Part shown: positions 1 through 5,967 of the stretch, piece by piece
How positions within the stretch are numbered: position 1 is the first letter of the stretch
Layout: each line of letters begins with the position of its first letter
NCBI GenBank assembly: GCA_910579275.1
Contig: CAJTTO010000073.1
Span: 1 to 11,903 of the forward strand
DNA from: an uncultured Lachnospiraceae bacterium
GTDB taxonomy: Bacteria; Bacillota; Clostridia; Lachnospirales; Lachnospiraceae
Reading direction: 5' to 3'
DNA: 11,903 nt
Program-made: the position numbers and the translations under genes
The notes under the pieces: generated by a model
The model's database searches: none
Told to the model about the DNA's origin: nothing
Seen by the model: only the letters and a program-made list of their open reading frames with translations

Positions 1-105
1 CTATGATACAGGATGGTTCGGATTTTGTATAGGTACATGCTATCCACCGTTTACCAACTTTCAATTTGTCATCGCTTTTTCAACATCTTATTGTTGAATT
101 AAACA

Positions 106-139
106 AAAAAAGCATCCCTTAAACTAAAGGATACTTTTT
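106..139 (-). terminator. Rho-independent terminator after the 299-aa gene
   Basis: In the minus-strand transcript an A-tract and GUAUCCUU pair with AAGGGAUGC (two G-U wobbles) around a short loop, followed by a run of seven T. It lies about 40 bp after the stop of the 299-aa gene. The A and T tracts flank both sides, so it could also stop plus-strand transcription. Confidence 0.75.
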
Positions 140-179
140 CTGTGAACTCTCATTATTTAATTCCAAAAATAAGACACTT

Positions 180-1079
180 TTACTGCACCATTAAACAGAC
201 TAATCCCTTATCAAATAGGCTGTTATCTGAATACATAGAATTATTCTTCTTATGATATCGTTCTGTATATTGCTGCAGTTTTGTCTTTACTCTAGCTTTA
301 TTGGATGTCTCAGAATAATATTCTCTTAACAAATCCCTTACATCCTCTTTTTCTCGCTCGTAAAAATTCCGTTGGCTGGAGAGCAGTTCACCCTTATTTC
401 TAAGGAATTGTGTACTTTTTCCAATATCTTCATATACATAATTCGGAGTCATTTTCTCCATAATACTATTTCTTGATTCCTCATTAAAGCGGACATATTC
501 ATTAATTAACTGTCCAAAATCCGAACGCAGGCTTTCCGAAACTATTGTGTTCTTTACATTTTCCAGTGCAAACCTGCCGGATTCCAGCAATGCAACTGAT
601 TCAAATGATGTTCCCCGATAACCTTCCATGGAATTCAACCTGTCCATTGCCGACGTAGCATTTTTTACTGCTTCCTGAATCTTTGCATTAGTTTCTTCAG
701 AAAGTTCATCCACATTTTCTTTCATCCACCTGTCAAACACTTCATACTGACGTTCTGAATCGTCCTGAAATAAGTTTTCACCTCCGAAAACAGAATACGC
801 ACGCAATTCCATTTTGAAAGGATTTTCTACCCTGTACATTTCAAGTGATTTGGGATTTGCAAACTGTTCCGTAAAATGTTGCAAAAGCACTTCCAATTTT
901 TTATCCAGAGACATATTTTCATTTTGCTGCCTGACAGCCTCATCACTTATTTCCACACTATCCCGTTGTTCTTTGCTTAAGTTCTCTGGCACTAAATTAT
1001 TTAATCGTAAACTATATTTTCCGTATACAATCAAATGATTTTGCACCGAACCAGAAACCACATAATTTATCTCGGTCAT
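180..1079 (-). CDS. Hypothetical protein, 299 aa, charged and coiled-coil-rich
   Basis: I do not recognise this protein. The start is well supported: an AAGGGGGAGA ribosome binding site lies 7 nt before the ATG, and a terminator follows the stop. No signal peptide or membrane segment is visible, so it is probably cytoplasmic, or exported by a leaderless route. Residues 1-30 look like a short beta-rich head. Near residues 40-50 a DSVEISDEA stretch resembles the D-x-V-x-I-S-x-E-A motif that recurs in Firmicutes flagellar and other surface-associated proteins; this is only a resemblance. The rest is rich in Glu, Lys, Gln and Asn and looks helical, with coiled-coil-like stretches around residues 55-75, 125-150 and 235-275. 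The single Cys is four residues from the end. It appears to be a single-gene transcription unit, separated from the cargo cluster by a long repeat-rich gap. Confidence 0.8.
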   Translation of the reverse strand: MTEINYVVSGSVQNHLIVYGKYSLRLNNLVPENLSKEQRDSVEISDEAVRQQNENMSLDKKLEVLLQHFTEQFANPKSLEMYRVENPFKMELRAYSVFGGENLFQDDSERQYEVFDRWMKENVDELSEETNAKIQEAVKNATSAMDRLNSMEGYRGTSFESVALLESGRFALENVKNTIVSESLRSDFGQLINEYVRFNEESRNSIMEKMTPNYVYEDIGKSTQFLRNKGELLSSQRNFYEREKEDVRDLLREYYSETSNKARVKTKLQQYTERYHKKNNSMYSDNSLFDKGLVCLMVQ

Positions 1080-1187
1080 TCTTCTCCCCCTTTAGTATAA
1101 CGAATAATAAATAACTAGTACTTTTAATCTGAAAATAGCAGCGTAAAATTGAAATTTCATATATTGTGTATATACCAAAAATTTAAT

Positions 1188-1517
1188 TTATGCTGTACTA
1201 GTTTTTAATATTGATGCCAATCGCTCACAAGATGGAGATATTGTGAAAGATGTTTTATTATTATTTATTGAATAATATATTTTTACTATAATCAATTTGC
1301 CAATAAGAGTATTTTCTTCATAATTTAATTTTTCTAGTCTTGTTTTCAATCGTTTTCTATTATAACTTTGTCTTTCTTTTTCTTGAGTATTAAAAAGTTT
1401 TTCCAATATCATAAAATCATCTATATAGACAACACTTTCCTCTCTAGTTTGTTTAATCAGCTTTCCAGCATATTCTTGAAGTAAAATATTAACCATGCTG
1501 CTACTTCTATTACTCAT
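1188..1517 (-). CDS. Orphan small protein, about 109 aa, possibly a remnant
   Basis: No family recognised. The frame stays open upstream to a TTG at 1550, but that start has no ribosome binding site. The ATG at 1517 is preferred: an AAAGG lies about 12 nt upstream, and the ATG overlaps the stop codon of a decayed upstream frame (ATGAGTAA), as in translationally coupled pairs. The product is basic and hydrophilic, with a run rich in Lys, Arg, Glu and Asn (around QEKERQSYNRKRLKTRLEKL) and a beta-like stretch GKLIIVKIYYSI near the end. There is no signal peptide or transmembrane segment. Weak initiation signals, a decayed neighbour and very AT-rich sequence suggest a remnant or a poorly expressed accessory gene. 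Confidence 0.4.
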   Translation of the reverse strand: MSNRSSSMVNILLQEYAGKLIKQTREESVVYIDDFMILEKLFNTQEKERQSYNRKRLKTRLEKLNYEENTLIGKLIIVKIYYSINNNKTSFTISPSCERLASILKTSTA

Positions 1518-1762
1518 TTTTATAATCTGCCTTTCCGCGGAAGGCATCAATGGGATTGTGAAACTCTGCCACCGATAGACTTTCGCCTTTTGTGTGTCTT
1601 TGTCATATTACCTTGCAGGCAACTGGTTTATTACAGAACTCGTGAATGTAACCAATCATCTTGTTTCCAACATTTGCTGCTGCCCTCACAATGAATAGAG
1701 CATACAGAGAGCGACATCTAGACATATTTCCCACGCCAGTAGTTTTTGAAACCTATTTTCAT
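1510..1762 (-). pseudogene. Decayed reading frame upstream of the 109-aa gene
   Basis: On the minus strand, a frame from 1749 to a TAA at 1510-1512 runs about 80 codons with a single in-frame TGA at 1603-1605. Its translation looks protein-like (for example YALFIVRAAANVGNKMIGYI before the TGA and ESLSVAEFHNPIDAF after it). An ATG at 1762 opens a short stretch in another frame (MKIGFKNYWRGKYV) that stops just where the longer frame continues, as after a frameshift. Its terminal stop overlaps the next ATG. I cannot name the parent family. An open stretch of this size with one stop could be chance, so this is a low-confidence call. Confidence 0.25.
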
Positions 1763-1847
1763 TCAAGTATCAATGCCCTTATCATATCTAAAAAACATCC
1801 TGAATTTTAATAGCGAGACTAATATCACCAGGCAAAATTACATATTA

Positions 1848-1890
1848 GTACTATATATTTGGTGATTAAAAATCGCCAAATATATAGTAC
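1848..1890. repeat. Long inverted repeat, 19-bp arms, 5-nt loop
   Basis: GTACTATATATTTGGTGAT (1848-1866) pairs with ATCGCCAAATATATAGTAC (1872-1890) over all 19 positions, with one mismatch that becomes G-T in RNA or a hairpin. The loop is TAAAA. No T-tract follows on either strand and no gene ends here, so a terminator is unlikely. A cruciform, a recombination site or the fused ends of a small insertion are alternatives. Confidence 0.8.
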
Positions 1891-1908
1891 CTTTGGGGAT
1901 GCGCACTC

Positions 1909-1973
1909 GCACGAATATAAAGATGTCGTATGCGATCGTGCTCGACGCAGATGGCAATAATTAATCGCCATCT
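1909..1973. repeat. Two further dyads beside the long inverted repeat
   Basis: GCACGA (1909-1914) is inverted as TCGTGC (1936-1941), and AGATGGC (1949-1955) as GCCATCT (1967-1973) with a loop containing AATAATTAATC. The AAT-CGCC segment in the second dyad resembles the centre of the 1848-1890 repeat, so the stretch 1848-1973 may form one composite structured site. Confidence 0.5.
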
Positions 1974-2046
1974 ATATAAGAAAATTTTACCAAATGTCTA
2001 TAAATATTATCCCGAAAAATATAGTTAAATAATATAAACACAGTAT

Positions 2047-2077
2047 TATAGGGAAAAATAGTATTTTCTGTCCTATA
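2047..2077. repeat. Hairpin TATAGG...CCTATA
   Basis: The outer arms TATAGG and CCTATA pair perfectly and an inner GAAAA/TTTTC stem continues them with a small bulge. CCCGAAAA occurs just left (about 2010) and just right (about 2084), so the hairpin sits between short direct repeats. Confidence 0.4.
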
Positions 2078-2205
2078 ATTAATCCCGAAAATGTGGGAGT
2101 TACCGTTTAACGATAGGCATCACAGAATTAAATCGCACTGCGGACATAAAATAGCAATCATCGCCGTTTGCAAAGTACCAAAAACCGTTATAATGAAACT
2201 CCTCA

Positions 2206-2294
2206 CAGCAGAGCAGTGGGGTATCAGCCCGAGACTCGCTTCGCTCGTCATTAGTTTGTTGCGCAGCAGAGTTGCGAGGTATTAGACCCTGAGA
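2206..2294. repeat. Imperfect direct repeat of about 30 bp
   Basis: 2206-2234 (CAGCAGAGCAGTGGGGTATC...) and 2264-2294 (CAGCAGAGTTGCGAGGTATT...) align along their length, sharing CAGCAGAG, GGTAT-AG, CCC and GAGA with a few substitutions and small gaps. The spacer contains a GC-rich stretch with local self-complementarity (CTCGCTTCGCTCG). Confidence 0.55.
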
Positions 2295-2439
2295 GATTAA
2301 ATACGTTAAGCAAACTTGCGCTCTATAAATCAAATAAATTTTTCGAGTACAGACCCATCAATGAATCAAACGTCCTACAAAAGCACAGGCACTAAAACTT
2401 ATTTAGAAAAGAGATTTTTACTATCTAACTACCACATTT

Positions 2440-2497
2440 AAGTATTGCAATTTTATTAATAAAGTTGTTACAATACTTGAAATATTACAACAACTTT
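2440..2497. terminator. Overlapping hairpins after the cargo cluster, possible terminator
   Basis: Hairpin A pairs AAGTATTG (2440-2447) with CAATACTT (2471-2478). Hairpin B pairs AAAGTTGTT (2461-2469) with AACAACTTT (2489-2497) and has four extra inner pairs. They share bases and cannot form together. The position, 35 bp after the stop of the 164-aa gene, suits a terminator for the minus-strand cluster, but the T-rich tail (TCTTTGCTTTTTT) is on the plus-strand side, so plus-strand termination is equally plausible. Confidence 0.45.
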
Positions 2498-2531
2498 TCT
2501 TTGCTTTTTTATGGTCTAGTACTAATTACAA

Positions 2532-3026
2532 TCAATCAAAGGGATTTCCTGCTGAAAGCTGACTATCATGTATCTTTACATTATTATCATCTTTTACAGT
2601 AAATTGACAATGTACCCCAAATTGACTCTCCTTGCTTCCTGATACATACTTAGTTACAACGTAAGCATGATTTGTATCATATGCCGTTTCATCATTTCCT
2701 GTATAGTAAGAACCATCTTTATAAAATTCACAATTTATGGTAATGTCCCATGTCACATCGCCAACAATAGTCACCTCTCCACTTCCACGCCATTCTTTTG
2801 CTAAAAATTTTTTTTCAATATCTGCACCAGTAAAGCAAGTGCCTACAGCATAACCTCGTGTCAATTTATCACTTTCATATCCACTAATCTCTTCTTGACT
2901 TTCTTTATGAAATGCTTGTAAAGTACCTGAACCTGAATCATCTAAAGTTTCTGACGCAAATATTGTACTAGGCATTACAAAACTTAATGACAAAGCTAAT
3001 AACAGTGCTGTAATTTTTCTTTTCAT
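2532..3026 (-). CDS. Secreted protein of unknown function, 164 aa
   Basis: The N-terminus is a typical Sec signal peptide: MKRK, a Leu/Ala-rich core, and a probable cleavage after Ala24 (TIFA). The mature part, about 140 aa, starts with an acidic, Ser/Gly-rich linker up to about residue 55, followed by a domain rich in alternating beta-type residues (VTIVGDVTWDITINCEFY; HAYVVTKYV; FGVHCQFTVKDD). It has three Cys (64, 99, 140), so one disulfide is possible. No lipobox, LPxTG motif or catalytic motif is visible. AAGGAGG lies 11 nt before the ATG inside the end of the 313-aa gene, whose stop is 1 bp away, so the two are translated together. It is the last gene of the cluster. A small beta-sandwich binding or inhibitor-like protein, or a bacteriocin-like product, would fit, but no family is recognised. 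Confidence 0.85.
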   Translation of the reverse strand: MKRKITALLLALSLSFVMPSTIFASETLDDSGSGTLQAFHKESQEEISGYESDKLTRGYAVGTCFTGADIEKKFLAKEWRGSGEVTIVGDVTWDITINCEFYKDGSYYTGNDETAYDTNHAYVVTKYVSGSKESQFGVHCQFTVKDDNNVKIHDSQLSAGNPFD

Positions 3027-3027
3027 C

Positions 3028-3969
3028 TTATTTTTCCTCCTTAAAAATCGTATATGTTGTAATTGGATTTGACCATAAAAAAGCCTTAAATGTTTTTAAA
3101 AAATTGTCATCATATTCGTTGGCAAATGGAAAAATTAAAAAACGTATACCATATACATCACTAATACTATTTATTCTAGCTTCAAATCCAAATGCTTCAT
3201 AATCTGTTTTTACAGAAAAGGGTTCCCAAAATTCAACTTCACCACTATAACTATATGCAATTGGAACAATAGCATAGGATATCTCGTTTCTATTGCAATT
3301 TTCAAATTCATTTTGCAACTGCAAGCCTTCAAAACATTTATTTATATTGATAGCACAACATAACGTTCCTTTTTCAATAACTTCATTTAAAAAAAATTGT
3401 TCATTTTCTGAATCTACTAACGTCATTCTATCCTTCATATATTGTACTTTCCTTTCCAGTGTTTGATTAACAAAAAAACAATTTCCGCTTTTCACATTAT
3501 TTTTCTTGTCCGATGATACATTTATTACCTGAAAGCGTTTCGTCACAATAATATTATCAATAGTCAAAATTAAACACATATCATTCTTATTCAAATCTAG
3601 TCCTTTAATCTCAATACAATTATCTGTAGAATATAAGTTTTCTTTTGACGAAGGTATTTCTATATTATGTCGCTCAAAATATTCACTGCCATTTAAAGAA
3701 AAAGGACAGGGCTTAAAATTCTTTAAAAGTATTAACGTTCCTTCTTTATTTTCTGAAGATTTGAAGATAAAATCTCCCCAAAGTTGAATTTCATCTTTTT
3801 CACTTTCAACTTCTATGATTTTTTTTCCATCATAATCATATAAATGTATTTCGGAGTCTAATAAATAAATAGAACCTATATTATCCCTTGATGATATAAA
3901 TAGACTGAATACTCCGATTATCATTACTAAGCTAATCATCAAACAAATTATTATCTTTCTATATTTCAT
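3028..3969 (-). CDS. Membrane-anchored protein of unknown function, 313 aa
   Basis: Residues 6-26 form one hydrophobic segment after MKYRK, without a clear cleavage site or lipobox, so this is probably a signal anchor with about 285 residues outside the membrane. That part is beta-rich, acidic and Asn-rich (LDSEIHLYDYDGKKIIEVES; LNKNDMCLILTIDNIIV) with a few Cys. It may contain two or three beta-sandwich-like domains, but no named domain is recognised. The ATG at 3969 has only a weak ribosome binding site, while a strong AGGAGG lies about 57 nt upstream in front of a 9-codon leader-like frame. The 3' end carries the ribosome binding site of the 164-aa gene. Co-transcription with the secreted 79-aa and 164-aa proteins suggests a shared task at the cell surface, such as immunity, anchoring or maturation; this is inference only. 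Confidence 0.8.
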   Translation of the reverse strand: MKYRKIIICLMISLVMIIGVFSLFISSRDNIGSIYLLDSEIHLYDYDGKKIIEVESEKDEIQLWGDFIFKSSENKEGTLILLKNFKPCPFSLNGSEYFERHNIEIPSSKENLYSTDNCIEIKGLDLNKNDMCLILTIDNIIVTKRFQVINVSSDKKNNVKSGNCFFVNQTLERKVQYMKDRMTLVDSENEQFFLNEVIEKGTLCCAININKCFEGLQLQNEFENCNRNEISYAIVPIAYSYSGEVEFWEPFSVKTDYEAFGFEARINSISDVYGIRFLIFPFANEYDDNFLKTFKAFLWSNPITTYTIFKEEK

Positions 3970-4007
3970 TTTTTTAATATCTACCCATATTTTCTGTGAA
4001 TGTAATT

Positions 4008-4031
4008 CATTACTAAAATGTATCGCCTCCT
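4008..4031 (-). promoter_or_regulatory. Strong ribosome binding site without a conventional gene
   Basis: CCTCCT at 4026-4031 reads AGGAGG on the minus strand. The next ATG (4010) is 15 nt away and opens only MNYIHRKYG before a stop, out of frame with the 313-aa gene. In the frame of that gene no ATG, GTG or TTG occurs between the AGGAGG and its ATG at 3969. A short leader coupled to the next gene, or an ancestral start lost by mutation, are possible readings. Confidence 0.4.
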
Positions 4032-4065
4032 AGACGATTCTATCTCATTTAAATACTAATTCAAC

Positions 4066-4305
4066 TTAGCTAATTGTTATCCAGTCATCATCTACCCACA
4101 CGCCTTTTGTTTGATTCCATCTGCGATACTGTAACACACCATATATAGTTCTATATTTTCTAACAATTTCATCAGCCCTCGGCTCTACAGATTTATTTGT
4201 ACTCATAGTTTGATACGAACCAGTACATTCTGCTGCTCGAACATTTACAACAGGACTAAAGCACATTATTGAAAAAACGAATAAAATAAAGACTTTGTAT
4301 TTCAT
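4066..4305 (-). CDS. Small secreted peptide, 79 aa, LQYRRWN-type motif
   Basis: A GGAGGG site 8 nt upstream supports the ATG. Residues 1-24 form a Sec signal peptide (MKYK, hydrophobic core, probable cleavage near VRA24), leaving about 55 residues. The mature part starts with a polar linker with one Cys (27) and ends in a compact aromatic and basic module, residues about 42-79: EPRADEIVRKYR, then LQYRRWNQTKGVWVDDDW. From memory, small exported proteins with an R-x-LQYRRWN-x-T-x-G-x-WVD-x-W pattern occur in other gut Firmicutes; I cannot name a family or verify this here. The gene lies between the M56 protease and the 313-aa protein. It could be the product controlled by the protease/repressor pair, its signal ligand, or an antimicrobial or adhesive peptide. 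Confidence 0.8.
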   Translation of the reverse strand: MKYKVFILFVFSIMCFSPVVNVRAAECTGSYQTMSTNKSVEPRADEIVRKYRTIYGVLQYRRWNQTKGVWVDDDWITIS

Positions 4306-4344
4306 ACTAATTTTCCCTCCAATTATCTTACATAACAGTTTTGC

Positions 4345-4360
4345 AGTTTCAGTCGAAACT
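4345..4360. repeat. Perfect dyad AGTTTC-AGTC-GAAACT
   Basis: Six-base perfect arms around a 4-base centre lie in the 70-bp gap between the protease gene and the 79-aa gene. No T-tract follows, so it is a weak terminator at best. It could be an operator or an mRNA stem that separates expression of the regulatory pair from the exported proteins. Confidence 0.45.
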
Positions 4361-4375
4361 CAATATTACTATCAT

Positions 4376-5503
4376 TTACTTTTCACTTTTTTCTACTATG
4401 ATAAAACCATCTCCTATCATCATTTTAGCTACTTCTTCATCTATAGGAATATCTACATTATTACTATGAAAAAAATAAGTGCCATCTTTCATTTTTATCA
4501 AATATGAATTATGGATATCAACCTCATGGGCATCCTGTATTGTTTCAATATCTGATTTCGGCGCATCATATCTGGTCTGAAAAATGAAAGAGTAGGATAT
4601 GAAAAGCAGACAACCTGAGATAACCCATGCAAGAATATCTCCTTTCTTTACTAAAATATGCCCTTCATTTGCAACCAATTGAAACCGTTCAAGGAGCATT
4701 TTCGGATTATCATAATGGAGTCCTGCAGAATTTCCGGTTTTAAGACTGTCCTTGTATTCACTTAGAACAACCGCCAGATAATCACTTTTTAATTGATTAT
4801 CCAGTTCCTTTACTGCTGTCAGGTCGCACCGGATTTCCAGACTTTGACTCAAATCCTTTTTTAATAAATATACACAGGGATTCCACCAATAGAGTGCACA
4901 TAATATATTAATCAGATTCTTCACCAGAATATCATTATTTTTCAAATGAGAACACTCGTGAAGAAGTATAAACCGCAATTGTTCCTCTGTATACATTTTA
5001 TCAGGTATTATAATCTTTTTTCGCAGTATACCAAAACAACAGGGTGTTTTGATCGCCGCGGTCTGAAGGATATCCGGCTTTTTACTGCCATTCCATATTG
5101 TATCTGCAATTTGTGTTGCTTTACTATTTCTTTCTACCAGTATTTCACCAAAATATCGGGCAGCCTTCACATACTGAATCACATAATACAATAAAATCAA
5201 AAGTGTTCCTGAATACCAGAGCAAACGCAGCATATCAAACACAGAAATATAATTTCCTATATTTCGTTCGATACAGGAAAAATAGTATATTCTATTATAT
5301 AGTGTTCCACCTGCTATTACCTTTGTCCATGAAAATTCAACAGGAATGACCATTCGTATCATACAAAACAAGTATAAAACAATCACACCTGACACACTGT
5401 ATATATCAATTAATTGATATTTTGTTCTTAACACATAGAAAATCAAAATAAGAATACTGCTCCACAATACTGTCATCCAGACAGAAAAAAATGTAATATC
5501 CAT
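4376..5503 (-). CDS. M56-family (BlaR1/MecR1-type) membrane metalloprotease, 375 aa
   Basis: Known family members are membrane sensors whose zinc-protease domain leads to inactivation of the partner BlaI/MecI repressor. Hydrophobic segments lie at about 5-24, 33-53, 94-112 and 288-307. The zinc motif HECSH is at 182-186, on the cytoplasmic side between segments 3 and 4, and SLEIRCD (Glu223) supplies the expected third ligand; the NPCVYLL stretch between them is typical. True BlaR1 has about 600 aa with a C-terminal penicillin-binding sensor. Here only about 65 residues follow the last membrane segment (from 310), ending in DGTYFFHSNNVDIP, with no SxxK or KTG motif. It therefore should not sense beta-lactams by acylation. 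The gene starts 9 bp after the repressor stop, whose TAA forms part of the AAGGG ribosome binding site. Confidence 0.9.
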   Translation of the reverse strand: MDITFFSVWMTVLWSSILILIFYVLRTKYQLIDIYSVSGVIVLYLFCMIRMVIPVEFSWTKVIAGGTLYNRIYYFSCIERNIGNYISVFDMLRLLWYSGTLLILLYYVIQYVKAARYFGEILVERNSKATQIADTIWNGSKKPDILQTAAIKTPCCFGILRKKIIIPDKMYTEEQLRFILLHECSHLKNNDILVKNLINILCALYWWNPCVYLLKKDLSQSLEIRCDLTAVKELDNQLKSDYLAVVLSEYKDSLKTGNSAGLHYDNPKMLLERFQLVANEGHILVKKGDILAWVISGCLLFISYSFIFQTRYDAPKSDIETIQDAHEVDIHNSYLIKMKDGTYFFHSNNVDIPIDEEVAKMMIGDGFIIVEKSEK

Positions 5504-5512
5504 GAGTTTCCC

Positions 5513-5932
5513 TTATTGATTTTTGAGTTGCTCTGACTTAAGGGAAGCAATGACTTCTTCCAGCTTAGCAATGACTTCTGCATCCTTTTCTCTCGGATTT
5601 TTTCTGCTTACGCCAATCAATGCGGCAGTAATATCTGCCAAAGAGTTTGCATTGATCCCCCTATTCATAAGAACAGACGAATAGTATTCCTCTTTGGTGA
5701 GAGAAGGCGTAAGTTTCCTCGCATATGTTTTTACAGTCTTTTCAAGTCCTGCCACTTCAAGATAACCATTATCAGAAAAAGACTGTACTGTTCTGCATAA
5801 AGTGATATTCGTCCAGCCCTCGGATTCTAATTGTTTTGCCATCTCACTTGCAGTCAAAGGTTTCTTGATTTCCCAAAGGTAGTTCATTAGTTCTTCTTCT
5901 CTTTTGTTTAAGATATCTTTCTTTTTCAACAT
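5513..5932 (-). CDS. BlaI/MecI/CopY-type transcriptional repressor, 139 aa
   Basis: The length (139) and layout match the BlaI/MecI family: an N-terminal winged helix (residues about 7-72), including LNKREEELMNYLW, a recognition-helix region WTNITLCRTVQSFSDNGYL and a wing ending near TYARKLTPSL, followed by a helical dimerisation tail. Family members bind operator dyads as dimers and leave DNA when the partner membrane protease is activated. AGGAGG is only 3 nt from the ATG; the TTG at codon 2 has better spacing (6 nt), so the true start may be one codon later. The gene is first in the cargo cluster and has its own promoter with a palindrome beside it, so autoregulation is likely. The repressor probably also controls the three exported-protein genes downstream. 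Confidence 0.92.
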   Translation of the reverse strand: MLKKKDILNKREEELMNYLWEIKKPLTASEMAKQLESEGWTNITLCRTVQSFSDNGYLEVAGLEKTVKTYARKLTPSLTKEEYYSSVLMNRGINANSLADITAALIGVSRKNPREKDAEVIAKLEEVIASLKSEQLKNQ

Positions 5933-5967
5933 CGTCCTCCTCGCTTTTCAACATTAATTAGCAACGT

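Larger units (their letters stand above)
1551..2530. other. Repeat-rich non-coding region of about 1 kb
   Basis: Apart from the decayed frame at 1510-1762 I see no credible gene here. Short open frames at 2091-2333 on both strands lack ribosome binding sites and look like by-products of a GC-richer patch. The region holds a 19-bp-arm inverted repeat (1848-1890), further dyads (1909-1941, 1949-1973, 2047-2077), imperfect direct repeats (2206-2294) and two overlapping hairpins (2440-2497). GC content shifts within it: 1890-1950 and 2200-2300 are noticeably richer than their surroundings. It could be an old element junction, a replication or attachment region, or a decayed insertion. Confidence 0.6.

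Noticed and set aside
2..97. Plus-strand frame open from the left edge for 31 codons, ending in TGA at 95-97.
   Set aside because: It could be the tail of a gene converging on the terminator at 106-139, but it is short, Cys- and Phe-rich and matches nothing I know. Too little for a call.
1848..2294. CRISPR array or tRNA in the repeat-rich non-coding region.
   Set aside because: The repeats are few, dissimilar and not regularly spaced, and no tRNA cloverleaf with a GTTCRA-type T-arm was seen.
2091..2333. Overlapping open frames of 64 codons (plus) and 77 codons (minus).
   Set aside because: Neither has a ribosome binding site, they overlap each other, and they cover direct repeats. They are better explained as chance frames in a GC-richer patch, although a remnant cannot be excluded.
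4376..5932. Beta-lactam resistance regulator (blaR1-blaI) in the strict sense.
   Set aside because: The protease lacks the penicillin-binding sensor and no beta-lactamase or PBP2a gene follows, so the family relation does not imply resistance.
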